A DNA stretch of 64,000 nucleotides from Prostheceraeus crozeri (GCA_907163375.1 CAJQUW010003226.1:62001-126000); one strand, 5' to 3'; shown: positions 1-12,357, counted from the first letter of the stretch. The notes: generated by a model from the letters alone, not told the origin. A program made the numbers and translations.

Positions 1-590
1 AAGTGCCAAACAAATGAATGAAGACTGCATGTGCAGATGCTGTCATTGGAAGATATGAGTAGACAGACATGCAGTGCGCCATAATGACATTTTCAATTGT
101 GAAATATTTTAGAAGGCTTATCTAATTAACAAATTGAAATTTTCAGGAAGTTCCTACTGCTTTCATCTAACTATTGGGGATTAATTTTATACCCAGCACT
201 AATGTAGACAGTATGCAAGATAATAATGCTGATCTTTATTTCTTGACTTACAAAACGAATGTAATTCGGTGAGTGCAATTACAAAACTGATTTAAACTGA
301 AATGTAGCATGTAACAGAGAAGGAATTTTAACTTCCACGACTGTACAGGGTCGGAAAGGAAGTATGCCATTGCAACGACTGCATTTGAATATTGCAAATA
401 ATAAAGTAGTAGCAAAAACTTCGTGAAGTTGTAGACAGAAATCGTTATATTGAATATAATGATACAAAAAATCCACCATTTTGGTGGTGGAAAGGAGTTT
501 GCAACAGTTCATGCATTTAGGATTTCATGATCATCTCTACGTTGAATTGATCGAAACGGTCAGAGAAAGCAGACTGACTGCCATAGAAAG

Positions 591-1136
591 TAGCTCGCTC
601 AATGAATAATCGCTATTCAAGTGAAAGTCCTTAGTAGAATAGAAACCCATTCGTCCTGGCAATGTGCAAAAGATGCACCCGAAGGAGCGCAGTGGGACCA
701 GAGTACCAACAATCTAGCTCATTCCACCCAGCACCAAACTAACAGCAGCCCTGCACCACCCCTGGAGGCCCTGTCACAAAGGATGCAGACATACAAGGAC
801 ATTAAGCCGGCAAGGGACATAGCTGCTTCTATGGGAAGGTCCCATCAAGCTCCTTAACCCCGGTTCGTTTGCACCTGTGTCACGCTGACTTCCAACGAAA
901 ACAACTTTTCCAGCAATCCTCTCCGTTATGAGGGACGTGCTCAGTACCGCTGACTGGCGTTTCAGGGGTACATTGACAGTTACAAGAGTGTCTCCCCCAG
1001 TCACAAGCACTAGCTCGTACGGGCCAGGAACCCAACAAGAACCAACCCTGACATTGCTAGCTCAATGAACAAACCCTATTAATATGAAAGTTCATAGTAG
1101 AATAGAGACCCATTTGTCCTGGCAATGTGTCAAAAT
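591..1136. repeat. 80-bp direct repeats flanking a GC-richer insert
   Basis: About 80 bp at 591-672 recur at 1055-1136 with roughly 85% identity (shared blocks include 'gtagaatag' and 'cctggcaatgtg'). Between them lie about 385 bp that are GC-richer than the surroundings and have open reading on both strands, none of which I recognise. This could be a segmental duplication or an inserted sequence with a long duplicated flank. Confidence 0.5.
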
Positions 1137-1533
1137 TTAAGTTATCTGCTGCACTGCAAAGCTATTTACCGAATTATCTACAATACTAGCATCATTCACA
1201 TATTGCCGTTCAACGATTCTTACACGATGGGGTATTAAAATTAATAAAAAGTATCATAATGGATTCAGCTAAAAAAGAATTACAAATCTCTAAATTTTTG
1301 CCATGTAGGTCGAAATAAGATCATTTTTGATATTTCATGAACGGGTGCAGTATCTCGTGATGCTCATTTCCTGAAAATATAGCACTCAGAAATTATAATT
1401 GCATGTCTTTAGCGGGAGTTACAATTATGTACATGTAGACGATGATAGAACACATGAGCCATAGGCCTGTATCTGAGGAGATATATCTCATCTGCACTTG
1501 TTATTAGGTTGACGAGCAGACGCATAACCATAT

Positions 1534-2284
1534 AGTCCGGGAGCTAGCGTGAAGTTGTGCAGGGAACGAGGTAGTACATAAAACTTTCACATAGCATAGT
1601 ACACCTCTAACCTACTGCTAAACTTCGCGTCTGCCGGATCAGATCATTTGCTTTTCAGAAATAGAGAGGATAACACAATCCTATGTATTTCCAGTGGTAA
1701 AATTGTGACATTTAAGGTGTTGACTCCATTTTTTCGAATTTTTGCTCATAAAAGTTACACAAATTGGTATTTTGTTGAACTGGTTATTATAGAAATCATC
1801 TACAGATCATGATCTTTCAAATGAGTTATCATTCAGTGACAGAGGATGAAGTAAAGTGTACAAACAGACACTTTTCGTTAAAGTATATCAACAATTTTCC
1901 TGAAAATTCTATGTCAAAATTTGCAGTTACACCAACGAAAAGTGTCTGTTTGTACACTTTACTTCATCCTCTGTCACTGAATGATAACTCATTTGAAAGA
2001 TCATGATCTGTAGATGATTTCTATAATAACCAGTTCAACAAAATACCAATTTGTGTAACTTTTATGAGCAAAAAATCGAAAAAATGGAGTCAACACCTTA
2101 AATGTCACGATTTTACCACTGGAAATACATAGGATTGTACAGTATTATCCTCTCTATTTCTGAAAAGCAAATGATCTGATCCGGCAGACGCGAAGTTTTG
2201 CAGTAGGTTAGAGGTGTACTATGCTATGTGAAAGTTTTATGTACTACCTCGTTCCCTGCACAAGTTCGCGCTAGCTCCCGGACT
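1534..2284. repeat. Long palindrome / foldback element
   Basis: The left arm (1534-1879) and right arm (1934-2284) are near-perfect reverse complements of about 346 and 351 bp, around a spacer of about 54 bp. Arms begin AGTCCGGGAGCTAGCG and differ only at scattered sites and short indels. The outer flanks show no obvious target duplication. The two arm reading frames are mirror images, so no gene is called. It could be a foldback transposon or a recent inverted duplication. Confidence 0.8.
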
Positions 2285-2915
2285 AATACGACACTTTGTA
2301 AACTCATCGCAGTTTTGATTTCAACATTTATTTGGATGACGAAGAGGAGTATTGACATACTCCTGTATGTAAGCTCTTTATTCAAATTTTTCCCTTGAAA
2401 ATTGAGTTGACAAAGTGACGCCCGCATCAAAAACTGTAGTTTGCGATAAGATTTCGAACTCAGGACCATTTCCAATGGAAAGAGCAATCTCAGAAGCCCT
2501 CCGGTTATGTCTTTATCTCAAAATCTAAAATTTTGTGGATGCGCCCCTTCGTCAACCCAGGAACGAATTTATGTATTACTACTAAATTATTGCACACATG
2601 AGCACAACCGGTGGCAAATCCATCCTTGATTTCTTTTGGTTACTTTCTCGTTCTTAAGAAAAGTCAGTCAAAACGTCACATGAGAAGCGATCAGATGTCA
2701 CAAAAATTTAAAACATTTTATCACTACCGATCTCAAAATCGGTGACAAAACTGCTTTAGTGCAATATAATGTCGTCGCGACTTCATCGACTGCTTCTACT
2801 ACATGGTTATCGCTGCATTTTCACACTGTCCCTTCGGAGATGAATTTATAATTGTGCGCTGCTATTGTCAATGCTGACATATTCTTCGATTCAACCGACC
2901 GGCTGAATACTGTAC

Positions 2916-5900
2916 GTGCAGAGTATGCCCTCAAACAAAAAAGAGAAACGAGAAACTTCAATAGAAGCGTCTAGACATGATGTTATTACTACTCTGAAAA
3001 GTGAAATTGTGTCCTTGGGAGATGTCATCCATGGTCTTACTGGTCGAGCTGCGGATCTCGAAAACCAAATTTCGGAGGTGAAAGGAAATATGAGCAACCG
3101 GTTAGTGAACCTTCTGTTTTCAAACTATGAATTTAACTTTCATGAATCCCAGTGTTATTGCTCAGGAAGCATAAATGAGAATATCCAGACAAAATAACAT
3201 CATCTTCACTGGTATGCCCTTATGCAGTGACGGGAACCTGGAAGAGAGAGAAAGATAAAAGACGAGCTTGAATGCGAAAAAGTGTTGACATTTCTTGACT
3301 TATCTTGCGATGAGCTTGTTGGTGCATATCACATTGGAAGATCCGGCAATGCATCCTCTAATATGCCCAAAATTAGATTCAAAACGGTTGATGGAAAATT
3401 TTAAAGCTTTAAAGAAATCCAGAAATCTTCGAGACCATTATGACCCGTGGGTATGACTAACGTTAAGTTCACGTCAATCCAGATAGAACCACTATCCAGC
3501 AAAAAGAACATCGAACCCTTCATCAAGAGTTGCAACAGCGAATCGCATCGGATAAAAATGTGAAAATGCACAAAGGGAAAATCACAGATTGCGAGTCGAA
3601 TTTTCATCAGAGCTTTTAAATAGACTGAAATTACATCGATACATTACCTTCGTTATTCCTAGGTAACATAGGGTCGCTTCATCGTCGAAACTCTGATGAA
3701 CTTCGCTTGTTCATCAACTTTGTTTCAATATTTGAATATCAAAATCGCTGAGCAGATGAAATATAAAAGTTAAGACACACCTGAGGTTTGATGCGTGAGA
3801 GACAGTACAGGCAATGTTGTCTCACAACCAGATGAGGTCAAAGCACGACAGTTCCTATTTTCATCACGCGGCAGATCGTTGAGCATTATAATACCAAACG
3901 CAAAATGGTGTGTGTGGCTTTTATTGACTTGGAAAAAGATTTTGATAGAGTTCCAAGGGAAGTTCTGCGATGGTTGCTTAGAAAGATTTGTGCGGAGGAC
4001 TGGCTTGTCAGAGCTATCATGTCACACTGCTACGGTTGTAAGACCATCTTTTGGAGGTAGTGACAGCTTCACGGTTGATGTTAGTGAGCATCATGGCTCT
4101 CTACTGAGCCCATACTGAGAGTAAACAGTAATCAGCTAGAATCAAACAAGAATTTTTTTCCGCCTGGGAAACGAGCATTTCGTCGAAAGGTCTGAAGATG
4201 AACACAAAAAAGACCGAAACACTTGTTAGTAGAACAAGGAATCGGACAGACAGAAAATACCAGAAAGCGAAATGGCCATGCAGGATATGTGTTAGTGGAG
4301 TCGGAAGCAACTGTATTCGGTGTACTTCCTGCACGAGGTGGGCGTATGCGAGATGCAGCAAAGTGAAAGGAAACCTGAGCAACCGGCCAACTTCGTTTGC
4401 CGAGCATGTGCATTAGGGTCAAATATGGAGTGTGTCGACATGGAAGGAGCTCGCCTTGACTGTGCGAACAGTTTCTCCCATCTTGGGACATTCTCGATAG
4501 CTCTGGAAGTATAAAATCTAGTGTTTTAGTGGCCATCGCGGAGTAAAATGATTTTTTTTGGCTTAAAATTAAATTCAATGCAAATTAATTTGCATTGACC
4601 GTGATCAAGCATCAGTGCGAAAATTTGGGTTGCTTATAAATTTAGTTAGTTTTTATTTCTTGATTTTGCGTGGAAGAAGGGCCACTAAGCCAAATTTTAA
4701 ACCAAAAAAAAGCTCTGGAAGTGTTGAGTTAGCAGTAGTGTCAAGAATGAGATGTGGATGGTGTAAATTCCATGAACTGCAATCCTTCTTGACCTACAAT
4801 GGTCCATCTTTGAGAACCAAGGGTTGTGTGTATGGAGCCTGTGTGCGACAAGCTATGCCTTATGGTTGAGAGTCATGGCCGCTGCTTTCATCCCATGAGA
4901 AGATGCTTGAGCGTGTGGAAATGTGAATGTTAAGGTGGATGTGTGGTGTAAGACTATCGGACAGGAAATCGAATGATGGCATCAGAAATCAATGGGTCTT
5001 GCCAACATCACAGACGTCGCGAGAAGGCAAAGACTAAGTTGATTAGACCACGTGGTAAGAAGAGATGAGACAGAGTGGATCAGAATCATTATGTGGATGG
5101 AAGTATTGTAGATGGTAAAAGAAGAGCAGGAAGACAAAAGAAGACCTGGAAACAAGTATTGAAAGATTACCTCAAACGTGCTGGAGCCCCGGAATCGGAC
5201 GCTCGTGATCGGCCGAAATGGAAGTCCATACTGAAGCGGCAAACGTCTAACCAAGCAGTTTCTGGAAGCAGAGGACGCAAAAAGGGATAAGTAAGTGAGT
5301 GATTTCGTCCGTCACTTATCGCTATTAGTGAAACGTGTACAAATAACGACATACCCAACTCCTCAATTTCCATCCACGGCTACTCTATCTTCCGTCATGA
5401 TCGTTGTGATGCTCGTCGTAATGGGGGAGATTGTGTGTACATCGACGAAAAAACTCAAGCAACTGCGACTGAAAGTGCTCCGATCAACCCAGATTACATT
5501 GAATGCCTTTGGCTGCATCTTTCATACTACAACATAATTCTCCTTGTGATATATGTGCCTCCAGGTCTTTTGACTTCTCAACCATCCATTGCTTTAAATT
5601 ACATTATCGATACTTCTGATGGCATCAAAATTTGTGACACTTGGTGACTTGAACGACTTGCCGACTGATGAGATCGAGATACTTTGTATACAAAACAAAT
5701 AGTAAACCTTCTCACCAGTGAACATTCGATCCTCGACAAAAATCTCCTACATGTTGATTTGATTGATAGTTATGAGGATCCAATTGCAACTCCGCCTACA
5801 GGCAGCATCATGATCACTCTTCGATTTTGCTCAACTCACTTCAATCACGCAGTTCTAACATACGCCGACTGGTGAAAGAATACGACAACAGACAGTCGAA

Positions 5901-5930
5901 CATAAACATGTTTCTACTGAAATTGCAGCG
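2916..5930 (+). pseudogene. Decayed L2/CR1-like non-LTR element, split by an RTE fragment
   Basis: An ORF1 relic (2916-3620) has a coiled-coil-like stretch and then reads RQNNIIFTGMP and HIGRS, like the ORF1 at 52.8-53.5 kb. From 3650 to 3730 the start of an endonuclease is readable (LGNIGSL, DELRLF). The endonuclease resumes after 5300 with AISETCTNND, the Tyr-rich block and LVIYVPP, then FGDxN-like FVTLGDLNDLP and a worn C-terminal part near 5830. Stops and frameshifts are frequent and no reverse transcriptase follows. The missing middle is replaced by the RTE-like insert of about 3735-5297. Confidence 0.6.
3735..5297 (+). pseudogene. 5'-truncated RTE-like retrotransposon fragment, decayed
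   Basis: Readable blocks in order are: RT motif A region (VAFIDLEKDFDRVPRE, 3905-3960); a Cys-rich zinc-finger-like segment near 4285-4415 (WPCRICVSGVGSNCIRCTSC); ACVRQAMPYG with LRWMCGV (4830-4950); and the basic C-terminus with GRQKKTWKQV and GRKKG (5120-5290). Several stops and frameshifts break the frame. After the stop only a short 'taagtaag' type tail remains, as is usual for RTE-type elements, which end in short tandem repeats rather than poly(A). It lies inside an L2-like endonuclease, so it is the younger of the two. Confidence 0.6.
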
Positions 5931-6286
5931 TGTACTTTGGCATCACATGTACCGTGCTGAAGTATCGCTGATGAAAAGGTGAATTTCTTCTACACTCATT
6001 TCTTATCAGCTATGGAAATGATCCCTTTTGCCACTTACTGTCTGAAATAGCGCTTCATGATCACGTGAACTTTGACCAATGCTTCTCCTCTCCGTCATCG
6101 CACGCACGGATAAAACTCGCATCATCAAATCAATCTTCATATGTGTAGCTTCTTATGACACATACCTTCTTAAACAATAACGCAAACTCTTTCCCATTGT
6201 TTTTAAGTTGTGAGTTTTAGTTATCTCTCTTCGTTCCGTTTTACATATAAGCAAATGAGGATGATAGCTAAAGTCTTATTACTGTA

Positions 6287-6288
<2 letters not shown>

Positions 6289-6348
<60 letters not shown>

Positions 6349-6349
6349 A
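6289..6349. repeat. (TA)n microsatellite
   Basis: About 60 bp of almost pure TA dinucleotides with one interruption (TATTTATA). Confidence 0.95.
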
Positions 6350-7579
6350 TTACTATTCACAATCAAGTGTTATCGCATAAGATTATCAATAATATTGAGT
6401 ATCAAAATTCAAGTGTTTGTAATAAGTTGAATGTGCAGAGCATCTGATCAGTTAATGACAATTTCATCAAAATGAGTAGTTGAAGTCAAGAACATTGAAA
6501 ACATGTAGGCTTATAGTCAATACATGCAAAATACTCGTTCTTACATCTATTATACATTCCTGTATAACTCAGCAGTCAAACCAAGGATGGGTTTGCCATC
6601 TGTTCGATGCACATGCATGGCAGATAGATAATTGTAAGATACTAAAAAGTAAACAATGAAAGATAATTTTCAACATGTAATGTTTGACATCGTTCTGTGA
6701 TATTGACTGAAATACGCTTTCCTATGAATGAAAAACATCGTGAGAACAGAAGACATCAAGGATGAATTTGCCACAGGTTTTGATCATGTATGAGATACTC
6801 TAATGGACAAACAAATGAATCGGCAAAACGTATATTCCATGTATGTCCTTTTAGAGTGAATTTAACAATTCCTAACAATCAGTTATCTATGGACCTTCCC
6901 ACCAATTTATCCATTCCACTCTTCATCCTTTCCATTTTATCCATGGGCATAGTAGATAGATTGTTGTTTGCAAGAGACCTACTTATAAACGATGGTTTTT
7001 AGCAATTGACTCAGCTACCTTATCTTAAGCAATCTTTCGTCTAAATCACTCTTCTGCAATGTATCATGCTGTTATCTGTGGACATCATAAAGTAATTTTC
7101 TATCTGTTTCGTAGATGCCTACGGCAATTAGAATTATAATCAAACCAGTTTTATGCTCTGAAGCACATTAGGTACATGGTCTTTCTTGCATGTGGCCAAG
7201 TTTCTTTTTATAGTCCAGGCAATATATATTTTAACCCGCCACAAATTGCTATAGTTTCAAGAGTGGGTTTATATTGTGGAGAAAAATCCCTTATCAACAC
7301 ATCAAAAATCTAGGAACATGTAGTTAGTGGAGTACCTTGAACTTTCCACTTGAAGTCACGAGTTTATTCGAAATATACATACTTGCTTACTCCAATGAAA
7401 TGGCAGATATAGATCTGCGACATCTGCAACAGCCACTCAAAATGAAGCGCTGTAGCTTTGTCTCACTAACTGCATTTACCTTCCGCATGGCTCCCACCAA
7501 TATCAGCTATGTCTTTTGAATTATGTCTTTTCCTAGTGATAAGATTTCTCTGTCAATTAGTTCAACAATACTTGTAACT

Positions 7580-7960
7580 ATCTGCAGATGCAATCGGATG
7601 CAGATTTCTACAAGTTAAGCCACAAATCTGCGAGTTTTACCATGAATAAACGATTACTTTCTGCAACTACCGTCTTGTGAAAACGCATAGCTGTTTAAAC
7701 CGCTAGGTCGAAAACGCGCTTATGTACCCTTGTCCTGTAGATAACTTTCCTAGGCACCTGTAGGATGCAAATTGATAAAGATTTATATAAGTTAGGACAC
7801 AAATTTTCATTTCTTCCATCAATAAGCGAAGCATGTTTGCAAATACTCTCATGTGAATATGCATAGAAATTCAAACATCTGCATCAAAAACACGTTTCCG
7901 CACAGCTATCATCCAATACACATTCTGAAGTACCTGTAGATGCAAATTGATGAAAATTTG
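7580..7960. repeat. 176-bp tandem repeat, about 2.2 copies
   Basis: The block 'ctgtaggatgcaa' with the following 'gatttxtataagttaggacacaaatt' recurs at 7580, 7756 and 7932, exactly 176 bp apart each time. The third copy is cut off after about 30 bp. Copies are diverged (roughly 60-70% alike by eye). The unit is close to nucleosome length, as in many satellites. Confidence 0.6.
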
Positions 7961-7969
7961 CTTTGACTA

Positions 7970-8162
7970 TGGCAAGGGAAAAATCTAGGTGTGTTTCTAT
8001 CAGTTGAATCTCCATCACCTGCCTCAATTGCCTGGACTATTATCCCACTCTCATAAAGCAAGAATGCAGAGTGCACCTGCCGAAGTTTGCTCCGACCTAG
8101 GTTAGAACCACGTCCTCTCGGACGCAGAGCGAACACTCTAACACAAGGCCACAGCACAGACC
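7970..8162 (-). repeat. tRNA-derived SINE
   Basis: Read on the minus strand from about 8162 there is an A-box-like GTGGCCTTGTGTTAGAG and, about 40 bases on, a B-box-like GTGGTTCTAACC, the spacing of an RNA polymerase III promoter. A non-tRNA body follows. The cloverleaf is imperfect, so a working tRNA gene is unlikely. It lies in an intron just 3' of the host stop codon. Confidence 0.55.
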
Positions 8163-8375
8163 TTAAAGAGATATATGCATAGTAGGTTGTAGTTAATGTC
8201 TTTCATTTGTGACCTCTTGACTGAATTCAACACACTGAAATCAAACGGTAATCAGTTGATGCGTTTGATATTGTTTTTGTTAATGGGTGCGAGAAGTCAG
8301 AGAAAATGAAATTATCGCTTTTTTGAAGGAACCAGTTGGAATTGAAACTTCAGAAAACCATCTAAAAGCTAAGTT

Positions 8376-8476
8376 TTACACATTGACTGTAGCCAACTTT
8401 TCGTTTGCGTTCGTCCTAGAAAGAGATCCTGGCTCCCGTACTTGAAGGTTGATGGCATCACTCCTTTGCGGTGTCT
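8376..8476 (-). CDS. Host gene exon H, terminal, with stop codon
   Basis: The acceptor TTTATACAG is followed by AG, which completes a Glu codon with exon G, then 32 codons beginning TPQRSDAINLQVREP and a TAA stop at 8378-8376. The protein ends LATVNV. The last three residues (V-N-V) fit a class II PDZ ligand pattern (inference only). No polyadenylation signal is obvious within the next few hundred bases. Confidence 0.65.
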
Positions 8477-8479
8477 CTG

Positions 8480-10600
8480 TATAAATGCACAAAGAATTAT
8501 TGCATGAAACACATGTTAACCAGTTTCCTGCATGAAAACTAGTACAAATGTTTCAGCTGAATGCGATATAACAAAAAGCACACAGACATTCAACATCATA
8601 AACTTAGGCCGACATATCGAGGATTCTTATGTGCAGCAATCAACCAGATAAAAGAGGTTTCAGATGGAAATATGAATATATGAATTATGCGCAACATGAC
8701 ACTGAAATCATAGACTAAAACTTACCTGGATAGGGACGTGAACTCTCATCAATCCTACAATAAAAAAAAGCAAAGCATCATCAATGCCCAGATCACTTTG
8801 CTCCATATGGGAGCTATAGAAATGGGTAAAACAAGGATAACAGGGACATCAAAGTAGAAAGGGAACATAATTGGATTGAATATAGACAGCATTTTCTCGA
8901 AGGTTTGATGTCTGTCGATTAAAGATCTTTCTGTTGTGCGACAAATACGTTAGAATTGACATTAAAACTGTATTCTACTTATTAAAATATATTACATGAA
9001 AAAGCTCAAACGGTTCATGTTTTGAAAAGTGAGAAAGTATGAACTATCAACGGTCGAAATATCATCATCATACAAACATAAATGAAAACTGAGCTGGCTT
9101 CTAACTGATGATTAAAGACTTAACTGCGACAAACTTGAGATCAGACATTGTACATCATCGCTTAAGAAATTTTATAACTTTGATACCAAGATACTCAAGA
9201 TGATAGATGTCATTCTCAACAGGAGTAATCATTTGAACCTCTATTTCAGTAATAGATGATGATCAAAATAAATGAATTCAATGTTACTGAAACACTTTGT
9301 ACTTCTCGTCGGAATCGGTTTATTTTGAGGCAATTTGATAGTACTCAGACAATTTTGAAAGCTTTGACGATCAGATAGAATATTAATCAAGAAGACGATT
9401 AGGAAGGCAACGTTATTGGTGCTGTAGCAATGAAACCCTTCAACCATCGTCAAGAATGAGTTCATGTATTAGATAATTTAGTAAAAACATGCAGAAGTTG
9501 AGAAGATGAAGTAAAGGAGATGGTGCCACAAAACATCCCGTTAGGAGAGGGTGACTAAAGAATGTAATTACCACTCGCAGGCAGCATCGCCAAATTGAGC
9601 TGAAATTCAATAATTAAACAATTCTGAACATGGATGCCTTTATAAAATGTACCAGCTACGAAGAATAATACTGTTAAGTTTTACAAATGCAGTAAAAACA
9701 GAAGCTAGCGATGTTACCAGTTTCTTGTTAGGCACTACAATTTCAAAGTTGGCATGGATCTAATGAAAATGCCAAATTAGTCTACAAATTTAGGTTTCAA
9801 CACGTTTTTAGAGCTGAAGAGGTGCTAGATATGTGAGCATCAAAATAATTCTTTTATAACTGAAATAGCTTTAGTTTTTGTTAGGTCTGACGTATGAAAT
9901 TTAATTTTTTTCTTTGAATGCTTTGGCGGTGCTAGCGCACAGGTGCAAGATCTTCCACAGTGCGGATTTCTTCTCGATTCTTTGGTCAGGTAAGTGCAGT
10001 CGGATAATCAAAGGAGTAGGTGTCTTTGATAGAGGCCTACTGGCCGTCATTCTCTAGAAATACCTCTTGATGTGCAAATGCAACATGTAGGAGTATATTA
10101 TAAATTGCTTCAATGAATATGCAGTGGTAAATGAAGTGAAGTCGCCTATATTGCAACTTTTTGTAGCCTATTTTTCTAGAGATGGAGTTAAAAGAAACTA
10201 AAATGTGCATTGTTAGATGAATTGAAAATAATTGTCAATAAATATAAAAAAATAATTAATACTAACTTGCGAACTAGTAAATAGTTACTAAAATTAAAGA
10301 CTGAAAATTAGAAATAATATATCAATATTTCGAATGTGTTTGATCTAAGTTTCAAAGTCATACAATTTCCCCGTCATTGTGTTTACTCAGTTCGTGAATT
10401 GAGCTTTTACATTATCATGTTTTACTTCATAATGTGCAGCGCCATTGGATTAGGATTTGCAAACAATAAGAAAGAAAATCTTGATGCCTATGGAGTGTTG
10501 CAGTCAGCGAAATTATGCATTGTCAATAACATTTCTAAGTTCATTCTAAGTTCTATCTAATTCATTCTAACTATCTATCTCATTCATCTATCTAAGTTCA
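8480..10600. other. Intronic DNA without recognised features
   Basis: Apart from the 29-nt exon at 8726-8754, I see only AT-rich sequence. The longest reading frames are short and carry no known motif. The last 80 bp before 10600 are low-complexity TCTA/TTCTAA repeats leading into a long inverted repeat. Confidence 0.5.
8726..8754 (-). CDS. Host gene exon G (29-nt microexon)
   Basis: This microexon sits between TTATTGTAG and CCAG|GTAAGT. One base completes the Gln codon of exon F; nine codons (IDESSRPYP) and one base follow. The first frame would hit TGA at once, so the phase is fixed by the neighbours. The long T-run before the acceptor and the perfect donor support it despite the small size. 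Confidence 0.6.
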
Positions 10601-11350
10601 TTCTAAGTTATATTCCATCGACATACCATGCTGTCACTTTCAGAGCGAACGACAGAATAATAGACAATGCAAGAGGTCAAATTCAGTTAAATCACGATCT
10701 TGATTCGCGGACATGGACATTCAGAGAAATTAGAAAGACATGGAAATAGAAAGGTTGATACAAGTGACAAAGCATAATACTGCTACATTTTTGAGTAGTA
10801 AGAGAGTAATTCTTTCTGTACACATAGCGTGGGTTTAGTCAGACCTACGAGCACAGCCTCACCAATTTCCTTCGGCACTTTTTCACAACTTTGAATGCAT
10901 TCTCTGACTCTTTGTGACCTCAAGTCAGATGATGTTGAGTGATGGCGGAAGCTGGAGGTCGTCTTGATCTTCGACACTTTCCCCCCTTTTTCACATCATT
11001 TCGGGATATGCTCCTTCACATGAGTCTCCAATGTTCTCTCCTTCTTCCACACATAGCGTTTGATCCGAAAGCGCAGTCTTTCGAGTATGTGATGAAGGGT
11101 CTCTAGAATGGAGGGATTGAGTCCTTTGGAGCGTTACCTTTCACTTCTCGTGCGTGGTACCAAGTAGTCACTTTCATGTGGTGATATGTCTTCTCAATAA
11201 TGGCTTTGATTTTCTTTACTTCGATGATTGAAGCTTCACCACTGTATTAGATCCCGAAACGTAACTCCATTTTCTCGACAGTGGAAATGTTTCTGGTGGT
11301 TTTAAAAGTGCTGTTGCACTTGTCAACAAACCAGTATGGAAAATCATTCT

Positions 11351-12357
11351 TGGACAAGATTGTTCTGCTCACCTTGCTCACCTTGTCGACCCTTGTCCCG
11401 CGTATCCCAGGGTAGGTCCAGTCCTATTTTTCCATTCCTTCCGGTTGTGGACCAGGGAGGCATCCACTCCTTTTGCCTTCATGTCGGCGGTTACTGTCGC
11501 TGTCCAGGTCTTCTTCGGGCGGCCTCTACCTCTTCTTCCTTCCACTTGCAGACGTGATGATTTCTTAAGGGGATGGCTCTCTCCGCGACGCTGCACATGA
11601 CCAAACCATGACAGCCTTCTTGCTCTTGCCACTTTTTGAATAGGGGCTATCTCCACATTAGATCTTATTTCTTCATTGGTCTTCCGGTCCAAGCGTGTGT
11701 AGCCCTGCATCCACCTTAGCATCCGCATCTCCGCCACGAGCAACTTCTGCTCATCTGTCTTGAGAGGGGCCCAGCACTCAGAACCATAAAGGATTGCTGG
11801 CCTGATCATAGAGGAGTATACTTTGCTCTTTATCTTCAGTGGCATCCTTCTGTCACATAGCACTGGAGTCAGTCTCTTCCATGTGTTCCAGCCACAACGT
11901 ACTCGATGTGCAACATCACCTGCGCTGGTCACCTCAGTATTGACCATGGACCCCAGATATTTAAAGCAGTCCACACTCTTCACCGGCTGACTCTGAATCT
12001 CTATAGTTGTTATTCTTGGGTCGGACGACAGATATTCGGTCTTGGAACGGCTTACCCTCAGGCCCTTGCTCTCAAATGCTCTCCTCCATGCTTCCAACCT
12101 TCGCTCTACATCTTGATGACTGCTTCCAAATATTACGAGATCGTCGGCGTAGAACATATCCCAGGGACCACCTCTTCTGCAATCTTTGGAGATTTCATCC
12201 ATTATTACGATGAAGAGAAAAGGGCCTTGATGTAGCCCAACCGAGACAGGAAAGGCACGACTTTCACCTTGTCTACATCTCATTGCAGTTGTGCTGTCCC
12301 TGTACCTGTCCTGTATTAAACGGATGTTATGTTATGTTAAATGGACAAGATTGTTCT
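11351..12357 (-). mobile_element. 5'-truncated RTE-like insertion with 16-bp target duplication
   Basis: The 16-bp sequence TGGACAAGATTGTTCT flanks the insert exactly at 11351-11366 and 12342-12357. The insert reads on the minus strand, starts in mid reverse transcriptase at the right end, and ends a few bases after the stop codon with two copies of GGTGAGCA. A 5' truncation, short tandem 3' end and target-site duplication together are the marks of target-primed reverse transcription. Confidence 0.85.
11378..12335 (-). CDS. Partial RTE-type reverse transcriptase, C-terminal portion
   Basis: An uninterrupted frame of more than 300 codons, entered in mid-domain. It reads VGLHQGP (RT motif B region), FYADDLVIFG with the catalytic YADD, YLGSMV, then the C-terminal region with MIRPAILYGSECW, EMRMLRWMQG, WFGHVQRR and GRPKKTW. 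The endonuclease and first RT motifs are absent, so the fragment cannot act alone. The frame is open, which suggests a fairly young insertion. Genuine coding continues upstream of the first ATG (12283) to about 12320, so that ATG is not the natural start. Confidence 0.8.

Larger units (their letters stand above)
2590..6795. repeat. Inverted copies of a GGCAAATCCATCCTTG motif
   Basis: A block of about 45 bp at 2593-2640 (GTGGCAAATCCATCCTTGAT) recurs in inverted form at 6748-6793, and a shorter inverted copy lies at 6570-6612. The outer pair brackets the dead retrotransposons of 2.9-5.9 kb. These may be the ends of a DNA transposon or MITE, but no target duplication is clear. Confidence 0.4.

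Noticed and set aside
1809-2006. Small plus-strand gene at the centre of the palindrome
   Set aside because: The frame runs across mirrored arms and reads the same codons in both directions; it is a by-product of the inverted repeat.
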